A stretch of 64,000 nucleotides of DNA from Dactylosporangium sp. AC04546. GTDB lineage: Bacteria; Actinomycetota; Actinomycetes; Mycobacteriales; Micromonosporaceae. Below the pieces are notes generated by a model that saw nothing but the letters and a program-made list of their open reading frames with translations, made no database searches and was not told where the DNA came from. The translations under genes and the position numbers were made by a program. Positions within the stretch are counted from its first letter, which is position 1. Each line of letters starts with the position of its first letter. The stretch is from the NCBI RefSeq assembly GCF_022095675.1, contig NZ_JAHYSG010000031.1, positions 49,086 to 113,085 on the forward strand. The letters are read 5' to 3'. Positions 17,958-26,037 of this stretch are shown piece by piece.

Positions 17958-19891
17958 CCGCGCAAGCTCACCCGGCAACCGGCGGCGCCTCTCCGCCCGG
18001 CGGCGGCGCTTCTCCGCCCGGCGGCGGCGCTTCTCCGCCCGGCGGCGGCGCTTCTCCGCCCGGCGGCGGCGCCTCTCCGCCCGGCGGCGGCGCGGCGTGC
18101 GGTGGCGGTGCGGTGCCTGGCGGCGGTGCGGTGGCCGGGCGGGCGGTGCGGCTGGTAGGGGTCGGGGCGGCCGTGCGGCTCGTGTTCGCCGGGCTGCTCG
18201 GGGTCGCCACCGAGCTGGCCGGGGTCGGGCTGGTCGCGACGGCGACCTGGATGATCGTGCGGGCCGCGGAGCAGCCGCCGCTCGCGGCGCTGGCGGTGGC
18301 GATCGCCGGTGTGCGGGGGTTCGCGCTGCTGAAGGGCGGGCTGCGATACGCCGAGCGGCTTGCCGGTCACGACGCCGTGCTGCGGGTGCTGGCCGACGTG
18401 CGCACCCGGGTCTTCGCCGCGCTCGCCGCCGACCGGCGGACGGTCACCGGTGCGGCCCGCAAGGGCGGCGGGGACGAGCTGAGCCGGGTGGTGTCCGATG
18501 TGGACGCCGTGCAGGACGCGATCCTGCGCGGGGTGCTGCCGGCCGCCGTGGCCGCCGTCGTCGGTGCCGGGGCCGTGGTCGTGACCGCCGTCGTGGCGCC
18601 CGCCGCCGGGCTGGTGCTCGCGGCCGGGCTGCTCGTCGCCGGGGTGCTGCTGCCGCTGGCCGGGCACACGGTCAGCCGGCGGGCGTCGGCCGACATCGCG
18701 GCCGCCCGGGGAGCGGTGACCGCGTCGGCCGTGGACGTGGTGCACGGAGTGGCGGAGCTGACCGCGTACGGAGCACTGCCCGCCGCCCTCGACCGGGCCG
18801 CGGCCGACGGGCGGCGGCTCGCCCGGCTGGAGAGCCGGGCCGCGACCGTCTCGGCCGTCGTCGGCGGGATCGCCGCGCTGGTGCCCGCGCTGATGGCCGT
18901 GCTCATCGCGCTCGTGGTCGACGGGAACGCGGCCGCGGTGCTCGCGCTCGTGGCACTCACCGTCGGCGAGGTCGTCGTCCCGCTCGCGTCCGCCGCGGTC
19001 CGCCAGGCGGAGCTGCGCGGCGCCCTGGCCCGGGTGCGCGGCCTGATCGCGGCGGTCCCGGCCGAGGCCGTGGAGGGGTTCGCGCCCGCCGGGCCCGGGC
19101 CGTTCACCGCGCCGGCCGAGGCCGTGGAGGGGGTTGCGGCCGCCCGGCGCGGGGCGGTCACCGCGCCGGCCGAGGCCGTGGAGGGGGTTGCGGCCGCCCG
19201 GCCCGGGGCGGTCACCGCGCCCGCCGAGGACGTCGAGCGCGGCGAACCCGTGCCGGGCGCGGTCGGGCTGCGGTTGAGCGGGGTCACCGTGCGGTATCCG
19301 GGGGCGCAGCGGGCGGCGCTCGACAGCGTCGATCTCGAGTTGCCGGCCGGGCGGCGGGTGGCCGTTGTCGGGAGCAGCGGGGCCGGGAAGTCCACGCTGC
19401 TCGCGGTGCTCGCCGGGCGGATTGCCGTCGCCGGAGGCAGTGTCGACGGGCTGCCGGCCGGGGTCGAGCGGTGGCGGATCGCCAACGGGGTGTTCGCCGA
19501 CGCGCATGTGTTCCACGACACCGTGCGGGAGAACGTCAGCCTCTCACGGGACGGGATCTCCGACGACGACGTGCGGCGGGCACTGGTGGACGCGGGGCTG
19601 GGGGAGTACCGGGACCGGCTCGACGACGTCGTCGGCGAGGACGGGAGCCGGCTCTCCGGCGGCCAGCGTCAGCGGTTGTTGCTGGCTCGGGCGCTGGTGC
19701 GCGCACCGGCGGTACTGCTGCTGGATGAGCCGACCGAGGGGCTCGACGCCGCTGCGGCGGATGCCGTGCTGGCCACGGCGCTCGCGGCGGCCGGGGGCCG
19801 GACGGTGGTCGTGGTCACGCATCGGCAGGCCGACCTCGCGCGGTTCGACGACGTGGTGCGGGTCGAGGACGGCCGGCTGAGCCGGAACTGA
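17954..19891 (+). CDS. cydC: ABC exporter subunit CydC with in-frame repeats
   Basis: Second half of the exporter, 645 aa, longer than usual because of two low-complexity additions. Residues 10-44 are five exact 7-residue units of the GGASPPG type before the first membrane helix. Residues from 369 to about 426 are three 18-residue units beginning PAEAVEG plus a partial fourth, between the membrane domain and the ATPase. The ATPase is intact: Walker A SSGAGKST (474-481), signature LSGGQ (567-571), then LLLDEPTEGLD. The start overlaps the cydD stop (ATGA). The repeats keep frame and probably act as flexible linkers; copy number may vary among strains. Confidence 0.88.
   Translation: MTAQAHPATGGASPPGGGASPPGGGASPPGGGASPPGGGASPPGGGAACGGGAVPGGGAVAGRAVRLVGVGAAVRLVFAGLLGVATELAGVGLVATATWMIVRAAEQPPLAALAVAIAGVRGFALLKGGLRYAERLAGHDAVLRVLADVRTRVFAALAADRRTVTGAARKGGGDELSRVVSDVDAVQDAILRGVLPAAVAAVVGAGAVVVTAVVAPAAGLVLAAGLLVAGVLLPLAGHTVSRRASADIAAARGAVTASAVDVVHGVAELTAYGALPAALDRAAADGRRLARLESRAATVSAVVGGIAALVPALMAVLIALVVDGNAAAVLALVALTVGEVVVPLASAAVRQAELRGALARVRGLIAAVPAEAVEGFAPAGPGPFTAPAEAVEGVAAARRGAVTAPAEAVEGVAAARPGAVTAPAEDVERGEPVPGAVGLRLSGVTVRYPGAQRAALDSVDLELPAGRRVAVVGSSGAGKSTLLAVLAGRIAVAGGSVDGLPAGVERWRIANGVFADAHVFHDTVRENVSLSRDGISDDDVRRALVDAGLGEYRDRLDDVVGEDGSRLSGGQRQRLLLARALVRAPAVLLLDEPTEGLDAAAADAVLATALAAAGGRTVVVVTHRQADLARFDDVVRVEDGRLSRN
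17981..18085 (+). repeat. 21-bp tandem repeat, five copies, in cydC
   Basis: Units start at 17981, 18002, 18023, 18044 and 18065 and begin GGCGGCGC(C/T)TCTCCGCCC. Units 1 and 5 have C and units 2-4 have T at the ninth base; otherwise they are identical. Each adds seven residues to the CydC N-terminus. Confidence 0.95.
19058..19225 (+). repeat. 54-bp tandem repeat in the cydC linker
   Basis: Units begin at 19058, 19112 and 19166, with a diverged fourth at 19220; each starts CCGGCCGAGGCCGTGGAG or close to it. They encode the 18-residue units between the membrane and ATPase domains. Confidence 0.93.
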
Positions 19892-19935
19892 GCCGTGCTT
19901 GACGGGTCCTTCGGCCCTTGTGCGACCCTTGACAG

Positions 19936-20631
19936 GTGGACCGGAGCACCGTGCTGGAGAACGGGCCCATCGAGCGGTATGCCGCTGGGCTCGCCGCGGC
20001 GCTGCGCGGGCCGCGCCGGGTCCGGGACGAGATGGTCGCCGAGGCCCGTGACGGCCTGCAGGACGCCGCGGAGGCGCTCGAGGACGCCGGGCTCGACCGG
20101 GTCGCCGCCGAGCGGCGGGCGGTGGCCGACTTCGGGACCTATCGCCAGGTCGTCCCGTCCTACCAGGCCGAGCTGGCCAGCCACCAGGGCAAGCGGACCG
20201 CGCTGTGGATCGCGCTCGCGCTGCCGGTCATGATGCTGCTCGAGCCGCTTATGTGGTGGGACAGCCCGTGGAGCATCGACCAGCGGGCCAGCGCGCTCTA
20301 CTGGGTGCTCGTCGAGCACTTCCAGCACACGTCGTTCGCGGCCGCCGCCGTGGCGGCGCTGGTCGTGGCCGGCTTCTCGTGGGGGAGCCGCTATTTCCGC
20401 GACGGCGTGCGATACACCCGAATCGTCGGCATCGGCACGATGGCCTTCCTCGGCCTGCACGGGCTCGTGGGGGCTGCGGTGTTCGTGCTCAGCATCCTGC
20501 AGTGGCCGGCCGCCGCGACCTGGCCGCCGGTGATCATCGGGATGCTCGTCAACTCCGCCGCGTTCGGTTACGCGGGGCTGCTCGCCGTGCGCTGCGTGAC
20601 GGTGACCCGGTCGCCGGTGGTCGCGGCGTAA
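19936..20631 (+). CDS. Membrane protein with permease-prefix-like N-terminus
   Basis: Protein of 231 aa. The first 90 residues are a soluble helical domain (LAAALRGPRRVRDEMVAEAR, then GLQDAAEALEDAGL and ADFGTYRQVVPSYQAELA) like the permease-prefix or HAAS-type domains usually found next to PadR regulators. Four membrane segments follow. GTG at 19936 is chosen from the codon context because the ribosome site is weak; a second GTG lies at 19951. A PadR gene is convergent just downstream, supporting a regulator and membrane-partner pair. Confidence 0.75.
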   Translation: MDRSTVLENGPIERYAAGLAAALRGPRRVRDEMVAEARDGLQDAAEALEDAGLDRVAAERRAVADFGTYRQVVPSYQAELASHQGKRTALWIALALPVMMLLEPLMWWDSPWSIDQRASALYWVLVEHFQHTSFAAAAVAALVVAGFSWGSRYFRDGVRYTRIVGIGTMAFLGLHGLVGAAVFVLSILQWPAAATWPPVIIGMLVNSAAFGYAGLLAVRCVTVTRSPVVAA

Positions 20632-20691
20632 AGCCGAAGCGCCTTACGCGGTCCGGTGGTCGCGGCGTGACGCCGTAGCGCCTTATGCGGT
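20614..20691 (+). repeat. 39-bp tandem duplication across two convergent gene ends
   Basis: Copies at 20614-20652 and 20653-20691 match at 35 of 39 positions. The first contains the TAA of the membrane-protein gene, and the second contains the last codons and stop of the PadR gene on the other strand. Confidence 0.9.
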
Positions 20692-21015
20692 CGCCGGCGG
20701 GGGCATGAGCACCGCGCCGATCGTCGCCGTGAACTCCTGCCAGGCCGAGCGCTCCTCGGCGAGCACCTTGCGGCCGGCGTTGGTCAGCCGGTAGGTGCGC
20801 CGCTCCCGGCCACCGACGGTCGACCAGGCACTCTCGACGTAGCCGGCCCGCTCGAGCCGGCGCAGCGCCGGATAGACGGTGCCGGTGGGCAGCGCGAGCG
20901 AGCCGCCGCTGCGCTCCTGGAGGGCCTCGATGATCGCGTAACCGTGGCGGGGCTCGCCGTCGAGCACCGCGAGCAGCAGTGCGTCGAGATGTCCGCGCAG
21001 CGCATCCGCCTTCAT
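20683..21015 (-). CDS. PadR-family transcriptional regulator
   Basis: Winged-helix repressor of 110 aa. The PadR core is complete: LLLAVLDGEPRHGYAIIEAL, then SLALPTGTVYPALRRLERAG and the wing GGRERRTYRLTNAGRKVL. The ATG at 21015 is preferred over an in-frame upstream GTG because TAGACT lies 8 nt before it and no ribosome site is present. PadR proteins commonly control membrane proteins beside them, here the convergent 19936-20631 gene. The effector is unknown. Confidence 0.88.
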   Translation of the reverse strand: MKADALRGHLDALLLAVLDGEPRHGYAIIEALQERSGGSLALPTGTVYPALRRLERAGYVESAWSTVGGRERRTYRLTNAGRKVLAEERSAWQEFTATIGAVLMPPPATA

Positions 21016-21023
21016 GTGTAGCG

Positions 21024-21029
21024 AGTCTA
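21024..21029 (-). promoter_or_regulatory. -10 hexamer TAGACT before padR-type gene
   Basis: On the minus strand TAGACT ends 8 nt before the ATG at 21015. It predicts a message with almost no leader. Confidence 0.4.
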
Positions 21030-21116
21030 CGGGTTCCGTCGCCGTCACGCCACGAAGGGGTTTATCGGTCCAGTCGTTGGGCAGACCCGCTGCACCATCT
21101 TGGCGAACGGAGAAGC

Positions 21117-22409
21117 ATGAGGCGACGGGTCGAGGCCGCGCGCGACATCGAGCTGCTGTGGCCCAACGGGCTGGGAACGACCCTGGCGATCGCCTCCGGG
21201 CGCGCCCTCGCCTTCCGGCGCGGCGTCTCCAGACCGGCCACGTCGACCCCGCAGTGGAGCGCGCCGCGCGGGCGGCACGCCAAACGCGAGCTCAACGCCG
21301 CCGCCGTCGCCGACTGGCTCGTCGGGCAGTTCCCGGGCGGGCGCTACGGCGGCCTGGTGCTGGGCTCGCCGCACGGGGCGGCCGTGCACCTCGCCGTCGC
21401 CCTCGGGGTGCCCTGGCTGCCGGTGGCGTTCGAGGTGCCGACGCCGGAGGTCGCCGCCGGTGAGCAGCCGACCGCCGACGGGCTGCGACACGCGCGCGAC
21501 ATCCTCGACGCCAACCCCGACGTGACCGTCCGGCAGGTCTACGACCCCGTGTGGCGCGGCTGGTCCGGCACGACGGCAGCCTACGCGGTGGTCCGCTGGC
21601 AGCGTCTTCCGCAGGCGTACCGCGACTTCATCGCCGATCACCTCACGCCCGACGCCCCGATCCTCGTGGTGCGCGACGTGAGCCGCTGGCTGACCGTGCC
21701 CGGCGGCGCCGGCTACACGTTCCAGCTCGGCAGCCGGGCCAGCGGTCTGACGCCCGGCGACTACTACGACCGCAGCGACACCGGCGACCCGGGCATTTCC
21801 GGCGAGGGCGACCCGGAGGACAGCGACGGCGAGCGCTGCGTGGACCGCGGCCTGGTCGAGGACCTGCGCCGGAACGCCACCGCCCACGGCCACCCGGTCC
21901 GCCAGGTCCTCTACCGGCACCCCGACGTGCTCAGCGGCGCCGTCGCCGACCTGTACCGCGAGTGGCTCCGCGAGGGCGACCGCACCGGCAACCGCCTCGC
22001 GGTGGAGTGCGGCCGCCTCCTCGACCCGTGGCACGTCCTGCGGGCCGGCCTGGTCCCGTACTGGACGGAGTACCCGCTGCGCGCGGCGGTCCGCTCGCTG
22101 TCGTGGTGGCTGGCCGGCAGCGAGCCGTACACGTCCATCGACGTCTTCCCGGAGCCGCCGGGCATGCCGCTGCCGACGGTGGCGCACCTGTCGGAGTGGG
22201 AGGCCGTGGCAGGCTTCGCGACCCGCCACGGCCTGGTGGACCGCCGGTGCGCCCGCGCGTACCCGTCGGGCATGGTGCCGGCCCACCACGCGACCCAGGC
22301 GTTGCGCGGCCACCCGTACGACCTGCCGTACCTCCCACACGTCGACCCGGACGCCGCCCTGTCGACCCTGGCGCAGAGCTCGCAGACGGACGGCCTGCTG
22401 GTGCTCTAG
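21117..22409 (+). CDS. Conserved-looking protein of unknown function
   Basis: Soluble protein of 430 aa that I do not recognise. The ATG at 21117 has GGAG 4 nt upstream and sits in the natural codon context. Visible features are an Arg-rich start, a Gly/Ala-rich block GGLVLGSPHGAAVHLAVALG that could be a nucleotide- or acyl-binding loop, WLPVAFEVPTPEV, an acidic stretch near the middle (GDPGISGEGDPEDSDGE) and several Trp/Tyr-rich blocks such as VPYWTEYPLRAAV and SLSWWLAGSEPY. No signal peptide or membrane helix is evident. It is monocistronic; its stop overlaps the stop of the convergent gene. Confidence 0.7.
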   Translation: MRRRVEAARDIELLWPNGLGTTLAIASGRALAFRRGVSRPATSTPQWSAPRGRHAKRELNAAAVADWLVGQFPGGRYGGLVLGSPHGAAVHLAVALGVPWLPVAFEVPTPEVAAGEQPTADGLRHARDILDANPDVTVRQVYDPVWRGWSGTTAAYAVVRWQRLPQAYRDFIADHLTPDAPILVVRDVSRWLTVPGGAGYTFQLGSRASGLTPGDYYDRSDTGDPGISGEGDPEDSDGERCVDRGLVEDLRRNATAHGHPVRQVLYRHPDVLSGAVADLYREWLREGDRTGNRLAVECGRLLDPWHVLRAGLVPYWTEYPLRAAVRSLSWWLAGSEPYTSIDVFPEPPGMPLPTVAHLSEWEAVAGFATRHGLVDRRCARAYPSGMVPAHHATQALRGHPYDLPYLPHVDPDAALSTLAQSSQTDGLLVL

Positions 22410-23215
22410 GCCGAGGCGTCCTCGGACTTCTCCTTGTTCTTCTGGACCTTGCTGATCACGTCGTGCAGCGGCTTGGTGCCGCTGCCCACCACGATGCCCG
22501 TCACGATGGCGTCCACCCAGACCGGGATGCCGTTCCAGCCGTCGCCCGCCATGGCGTGCAGGAGGTACAGGCCGCCGGCCGAGGAGGCCACCGTGGCCAG
22601 CGCCGTGGCGATCCCCCACGACACCAGGCCGCGGCTCGCCCGGCCCTTCTCCACCATCGACTTGGCGTGGGCGACCTGGATCAGGTCGTCGAGGGTCGCG
22701 TCGTGGTACTTGTTGGCCATGTTCGCGACGGCCTTCTCCAGCTCGCCGCGGGCGTGCCGGCCCGGCATGAACCGGGCGAACGGCTCCAGGACCCGCTCGA
22801 CCGCGGTCGCGAACGCGAACAGCGCGGCGAAGATCGTCGTGGCGTCGGGCAGGCGGATCGCGGCGGCGTTGATCTTGTAGTGGTAGAACGCCCACGAGAC
22901 CGCGCCGCCCGCCGCGACCAGCAGGAACGCCGAGATGAGCGCGCCGATGCTGGCCTGCTGCGGCGGTACCGCGGCCGCCTCCCCGCCCGGCGCGGGCACC
23001 TCGCCGCCGGCGACCGCGACGGCGGCGCCGATCTCGCCCTCCGCAAATCCGGGAGCGACGACCCCGGGGTCGACCGGGCCGGGCTGGGCCGGGATCGTGC
23101 CCGGCTGGGGGACCTGCGCGCGGCCGACGGCCTGCGGCGCCGGGGCGACCGTGGCCGCGGCCACGACGCGGTTGGGGTTGGAGCCGAGGACATTGGTGCG
23201 TCGGACGAGAGCCAT
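22406..23215 (-). CDS. Membrane protein of unknown function
   Basis: Protein of 269 aa. The first 85 residues are Pro/Ala/Gly/Val-rich and probably disordered. Membrane segments follow at IGALISAFLLVAAGGAVSWA, near TTIFAALFAFATAVERVLEP, near SWGIATALATVASSAGGLY and near GIPVWVDAIVTGIVVGSG. The region between (ELEKAVANMANKYHDATLDD) is charged and helical, and the tail ends in KVQKNKEKSEDASA. No family is recognised. The ATG at 23215 is preceded by TAGCCT at leaderless distance. The stop shares the tetranucleotide CTAG with the stop of the gene on the other strand. Confidence 0.72.
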   Translation of the reverse strand: MALVRRTNVLGSNPNRVVAAATVAPAPQAVGRAQVPQPGTIPAQPGPVDPGVVAPGFAEGEIGAAVAVAGGEVPAPGGEAAAVPPQQASIGALISAFLLVAAGGAVSWAFYHYKINAAAIRLPDATTIFAALFAFATAVERVLEPFARFMPGRHARGELEKAVANMANKYHDATLDDLIQVAHAKSMVEKGRASRGLVSWGIATALATVASSAGGLYLLHAMAGDGWNGIPVWVDAIVTGIVVGSGTKPLHDVISKVQKNKEKSEDASA

Positions 23216-23221
23216 GCGGGG

Positions 23222-23227
23222 AGGCTA
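23222..23227 (-). promoter_or_regulatory. -10 hexamer TAGCCT
   Basis: On the minus strand this hexamer ends 6 nt before the ATG at 23215, and no ribosome site is present. Confidence 0.45.
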
Positions 23228-23247
23228 GCGCTCGTCGATGCCTCTGC

Positions 23248-24102
23248 TCACTCGGGGGCGGCGGACCGCAGCCGTGGCAAACCCGCAGGTGGAGCCGCTT
23301 CCGCGGGGGCCTGGGTCGGGATCGGGGCGGCCGGTGCGGGAGTCGGATCAAGGACCCTGGCGGTCCCCAGGATCCGCGGGACGACCAGCAGTGCCATCAG
23401 GTCCCAGGCGGCGTGCACCGCGATCGGGGTCCACAGGCGCTCGGTGGCCGCGTAGAGCAGGGTCATGAGCAGGCCGAACACCGTGCTGAACACGACGCCG
23501 CGCCAGGTCTGGTACCGGTGCTGCAGCCCGAACAGGACCGCCGGCAGGACGATCGCGGCCCACACCGGCAGGCCCACGCCGACGGCCGCGGCGATGAGCA
23601 GGCCGCGGAAGAAGACCTCCTCGCCGACGCCGACGCTCACCGAGAGCACGGCCGCCCAGGCGCGCTCGCGGGCGGTGCGCGGGTACAGCAGGGCGACCTG
23701 CCGCTGGAGCGCCTCGCCGCGGACCCGGCCGCCGGCCGCGCGGCGGCGGGCGGTCTGGAAGGCGCCGCCCAGCTGAACGCCGGCGATGCCCAGCACGGCC
23801 AGGATGGTGAGGGCCGAGCCTGCGGGGTCGAGGCCGCCCAGGCCGAGGTGGGTCAGGGTGAGTCCGGGCGCGCCGCCGACGATGGCCAGGGCCGCGAACG
23901 TGAGCAGCCAGGTGACGAGTGCGCCGCGGCGCATGAGGCGGACCAGGCCGTTGGGCTGGCCGGCCAGCTGTTCGAGGATCCGGCGGTACTGCTGAGGCCC
24001 GGTGCGGATCGCGACCACGACCGGGACGAGCGTCAGGACGCCGAGGAGCACCAGGTCGGGGCCGGCGAGCTCAGGATCGATCCAGGTGAGCACGGCAGCC
24101 AT
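23248..24102 (-). CDS. CPBP-family intramembrane metalloprotease
   Basis: Polytopic membrane protein of 284 aa of the CAAX-protease/bacteriocin-processing family. The catalytic motif is VGEEVFFRG (Glu-Glu and Arg); the later FGLQHRYQ and HAAWD supply the histidines. About seven hydrophobic helices are visible and the C-terminus is a Pro/Ala-rich cytoplasmic tail. Substrate is unknown. The ATG at 24102 is accepted as the first good start. It is transcribed in the same direction as the L,D-transpeptidase upstream but separated from it by a strong hairpin. Confidence 0.86.
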   Translation of the reverse strand: MAAVLTWIDPELAGPDLVLLGVLTLVPVVVAIRTGPQQYRRILEQLAGQPNGLVRLMRRGALVTWLLTFAALAIVGGAPGLTLTHLGLGGLDPAGSALTILAVLGIAGVQLGGAFQTARRRAAGGRVRGEALQRQVALLYPRTARERAWAAVLSVSVGVGEEVFFRGLLIAAAVGVGLPVWAAIVLPAVLFGLQHRYQTWRGVVFSTVFGLLMTLLYAATERLWTPIAVHAAWDLMALLVVPRILGTARVLDPTPAPAAPIPTQAPAEAAPPAGLPRLRSAAPE

Positions 24103-24113
24103 CCTGCAACGGC

Positions 24114-24169
24114 AGCGGGGCCGCTGTCTGCCCCGGGCCGGAACCCGGGAGCAAGGCAGCGGCCCCGCT
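24114..24169 (-). terminator. Terminator after the L,D-transpeptidase gene
   Basis: Perfect 13-bp arms (AGCGGGGCCGCTG at 24114-24126 and its complement at 24157-24169), with an inner CCCGGG pair. It starts about 17 nt past the transpeptidase stop. Confidence 0.75.
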
Positions 24170-24185
24170 CGGTCGCGCTATCTGG

Positions 24186-25445
24186 TCAGGCGCTGGGGGA
24201 GGCGTTCACGCTCGGGGACGCGCTGCCCGAGGCGCCGGGGTCGGCCGCGGCCGTCTCCGCCGGCGGCGGCAGGGCGCTGCCCTTCACGTACTCGCTCCAC
24301 GGCTTGTCCCAGTCGGTCCAGCCGTTGCCCCACGCCAGCTTGCGAGGCGTGCCCTTGACGATGTGAACGTCGCCGATCTTCGTCAGGTTGAACAGGAACT
24401 TCGCGTTGGCCTCGGAGACGTTGGTGCAGCCGTGCGAGACGTTGCGCTTGCCCTGGTCGCCCACCGACCACGGGGCCGAGTGGATGTACTCGCCGCCGCT
24501 GGTCATGCGCTGCGTCCAGTACACCGTCTCCCGGTACGGGTCGGACGGGTCGGTCGAGACGAACAGCTCGGACTGCTGCTTGTCCATGATCACCATGTTC
24601 CCGCTCGACGACGGGGTCTTGGCCTTGCCGAGGCTGACCGGGATGGTCTTGACGAGCTCGCCGTTCTTCTCGACCGTCATCTGGTGGGTCTTGTCGTCGG
24701 TGACCATGACGATCTTGTCACCGATGGTGAAGTGCAGCGTGAGATCCTTGCTGCCGTAGCCGGTCTTGGTGAGCTGGAGCCCACCGGTGGCCAGCCGGAC
24801 GGTGACCTTCGTGCCGCTCTGCCAGTAGTCCTTCGGGCGGTAGTGCACCTCGCCGCCGTTGAACCAGTACCAGGTGCCGACCTGCGGCGGGTCACTGGTG
24901 ACGAGCAGCCGCTTCTCGACGCTCGCCCGCAGCTCCTGCGGAACGCTGGAGCCGAACCGGACGACGACCGGGATGGCCACGCCGTAGGTCTTGTTGTCGG
25001 ACAGCGCCGAGGAGACGTTGACCGTCTTGCCGGGTTTCGCCATCGTCGTGAACGTGATCTTCTTGCCGGCGGTGTCGCCGGCCGAGGTCACGGTTGCCGT
25101 GTACTGCGTGCCGTATTTGAGCTGCGTTGCCGGGACCCAGGTCGCCCCGTCCGTGCGGAACCCACCCTGCACCGTCCCGCCGGAGGCGTCCGTCAGCGTC
25201 ACCGTGGCGTTGGCGCCAGGGCTCGTCTGCAGGGCCAGTTCGGCGGCGGTGGAGATGTTGGTCGCGCCGTCGGCGGGCGCGGCAAAGTTCGCCTGAGGCA
25301 GCTCGGCGGACGCGGAAGCCGAGGGGCCGCCGGCACTGCCATCGGCGCCGGTCCACTTGGGCTTTTCGTCAGAGCTGCAAGCAGATAGGGCGATCACGCT
25401 GGTGAGAGCGGCGATCGTGGCCAGTGCGCGTGCGGAGACTCCCAT
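24186..25445 (-). CDS. L,D-transpeptidase lipoprotein with Ig-like domains
   Basis: Cell-wall enzyme of 419 aa that makes 3-3 cross-links in peptidoglycan. A lipoprotein signal ends in LSACSS. Two Ig-like domains follow (about 50-150 and 150-260), then the YkuD catalytic domain with IHSAPWSVGDQGKRNVSHGC, the nucleophile being Cys340 and the adjacent His338. The tail is Pro/Ala/Ser-rich. AAGGAGGT at 25452-25459 lies 6 nt before the ATG at 25445 and decides that start over a GTG two codons upstream. The arrangement matches LdtMt2-type enzymes of actinobacteria. Confidence 0.93.
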   Translation of the reverse strand: MGVSARALATIAALTSVIALSACSSDEKPKWTGADGSAGGPSASASAELPQANFAAPADGATNISTAAELALQTSPGANATVTLTDASGGTVQGGFRTDGATWVPATQLKYGTQYTATVTSAGDTAGKKITFTTMAKPGKTVNVSSALSDNKTYGVAIPVVVRFGSSVPQELRASVEKRLLVTSDPPQVGTWYWFNGGEVHYRPKDYWQSGTKVTVRLATGGLQLTKTGYGSKDLTLHFTIGDKIVMVTDDKTHQMTVEKNGELVKTIPVSLGKAKTPSSSGNMVIMDKQQSELFVSTDPSDPYRETVYWTQRMTSGGEYIHSAPWSVGDQGKRNVSHGCTNVSEANAKFLFNLTKIGDVHIVKGTPRKLAWGNGWTDWDKPWSEYVKGSALPPPAETAAADPGASGSASPSVNASPSA

Positions 25446-25451
25446 GTCCAC

Positions 25452-25459
25452 ACCTCCTT
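25452..25459 (-). promoter_or_regulatory. Ribosome-binding site deciding the transpeptidase start
   Basis: A perfect AAGGAGGT on the minus strand, 6 nt from the ATG at 25445. The upstream GTG would overlap it and is therefore rejected. Confidence 0.8.
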
Positions 25460-25549
25460 CGTTGGGCTAGAGCATGCACCGATTTCAACGCCGGTGTATC
25501 CCTGGTTTGTGCCAGTAGGTTCAGTTCCTAGCTCCCCGGTCGGCTGTTT

Positions 25550-26037
25550 CTAGCTCCCCGGGCTTCGCCCGCGGTTTTGTGGGGGGTTCCCACCCCACAC
25601 CCCCCATGCGCCGCTGCGCGACGCACTTTTGGGCTTCGCGCCCCGACGGCTTGCCGCCGCCTGGTCCGTAGTTCCTAGCTCCACGGGCTTCGCCCGCTGT
25701 TTCTAGCTCCCCGGGCTTCGCCCGCGGTTTTGTGGGGGGTTCCCACCCCACACCCCCCATGCGCCGCTGCGCGACGCACTTTTGGGCTCCGCGCCCCTAC
25801 GGCTTACCGCCGCGAGGCCCGTAGTTCTCGCTCCATGGGCTTCGCCCGCTGTTCCTCGCTCCACGGGCTTCGCCCGCGGTTTTGTGGGGGTTCCCACCCC
25901 ACACCCCCCATGCGCTGCTGCGCGACGCACTCAAGCTCGCGTCGCGCTCAGGCGCAGGTGGGTGGGGTTGGTTCCCACCCCACACCTCCCACACCCCCAC
26001 GCGCCGCTGCGCGACGCACTCCCGCTCGCGTCGCGGT
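25550..26037. repeat. Noncoding array of ~153-bp repeats before gltB
   Basis: Three long units start at 25550, 25703 and 25855, and a partial fourth covers about 25969-26037. Each holds CTAGCTCC or CTCGCTCC, the small hairpin GGGCTTCGCCC, a GTGGGG...CCCCAC pairing and GCGCGACGCAC. Units 1 and 2 are nearly identical over about 85 bp; unit 3 and the partial unit diverge and end in CTCGCGTCGCG. Half-units lie between them (near 25674 and 25827). The reading frames across it are open only because of composition. It lies in a stretch of about 945 bp (25446-26391) with no supported gene. Confidence 0.85.

Noticed and set aside
17981..18085. Possible CRISPR array in the cydC repeat
   Set aside because: Units are adjacent without spacers and code in frame within an ABC transporter.
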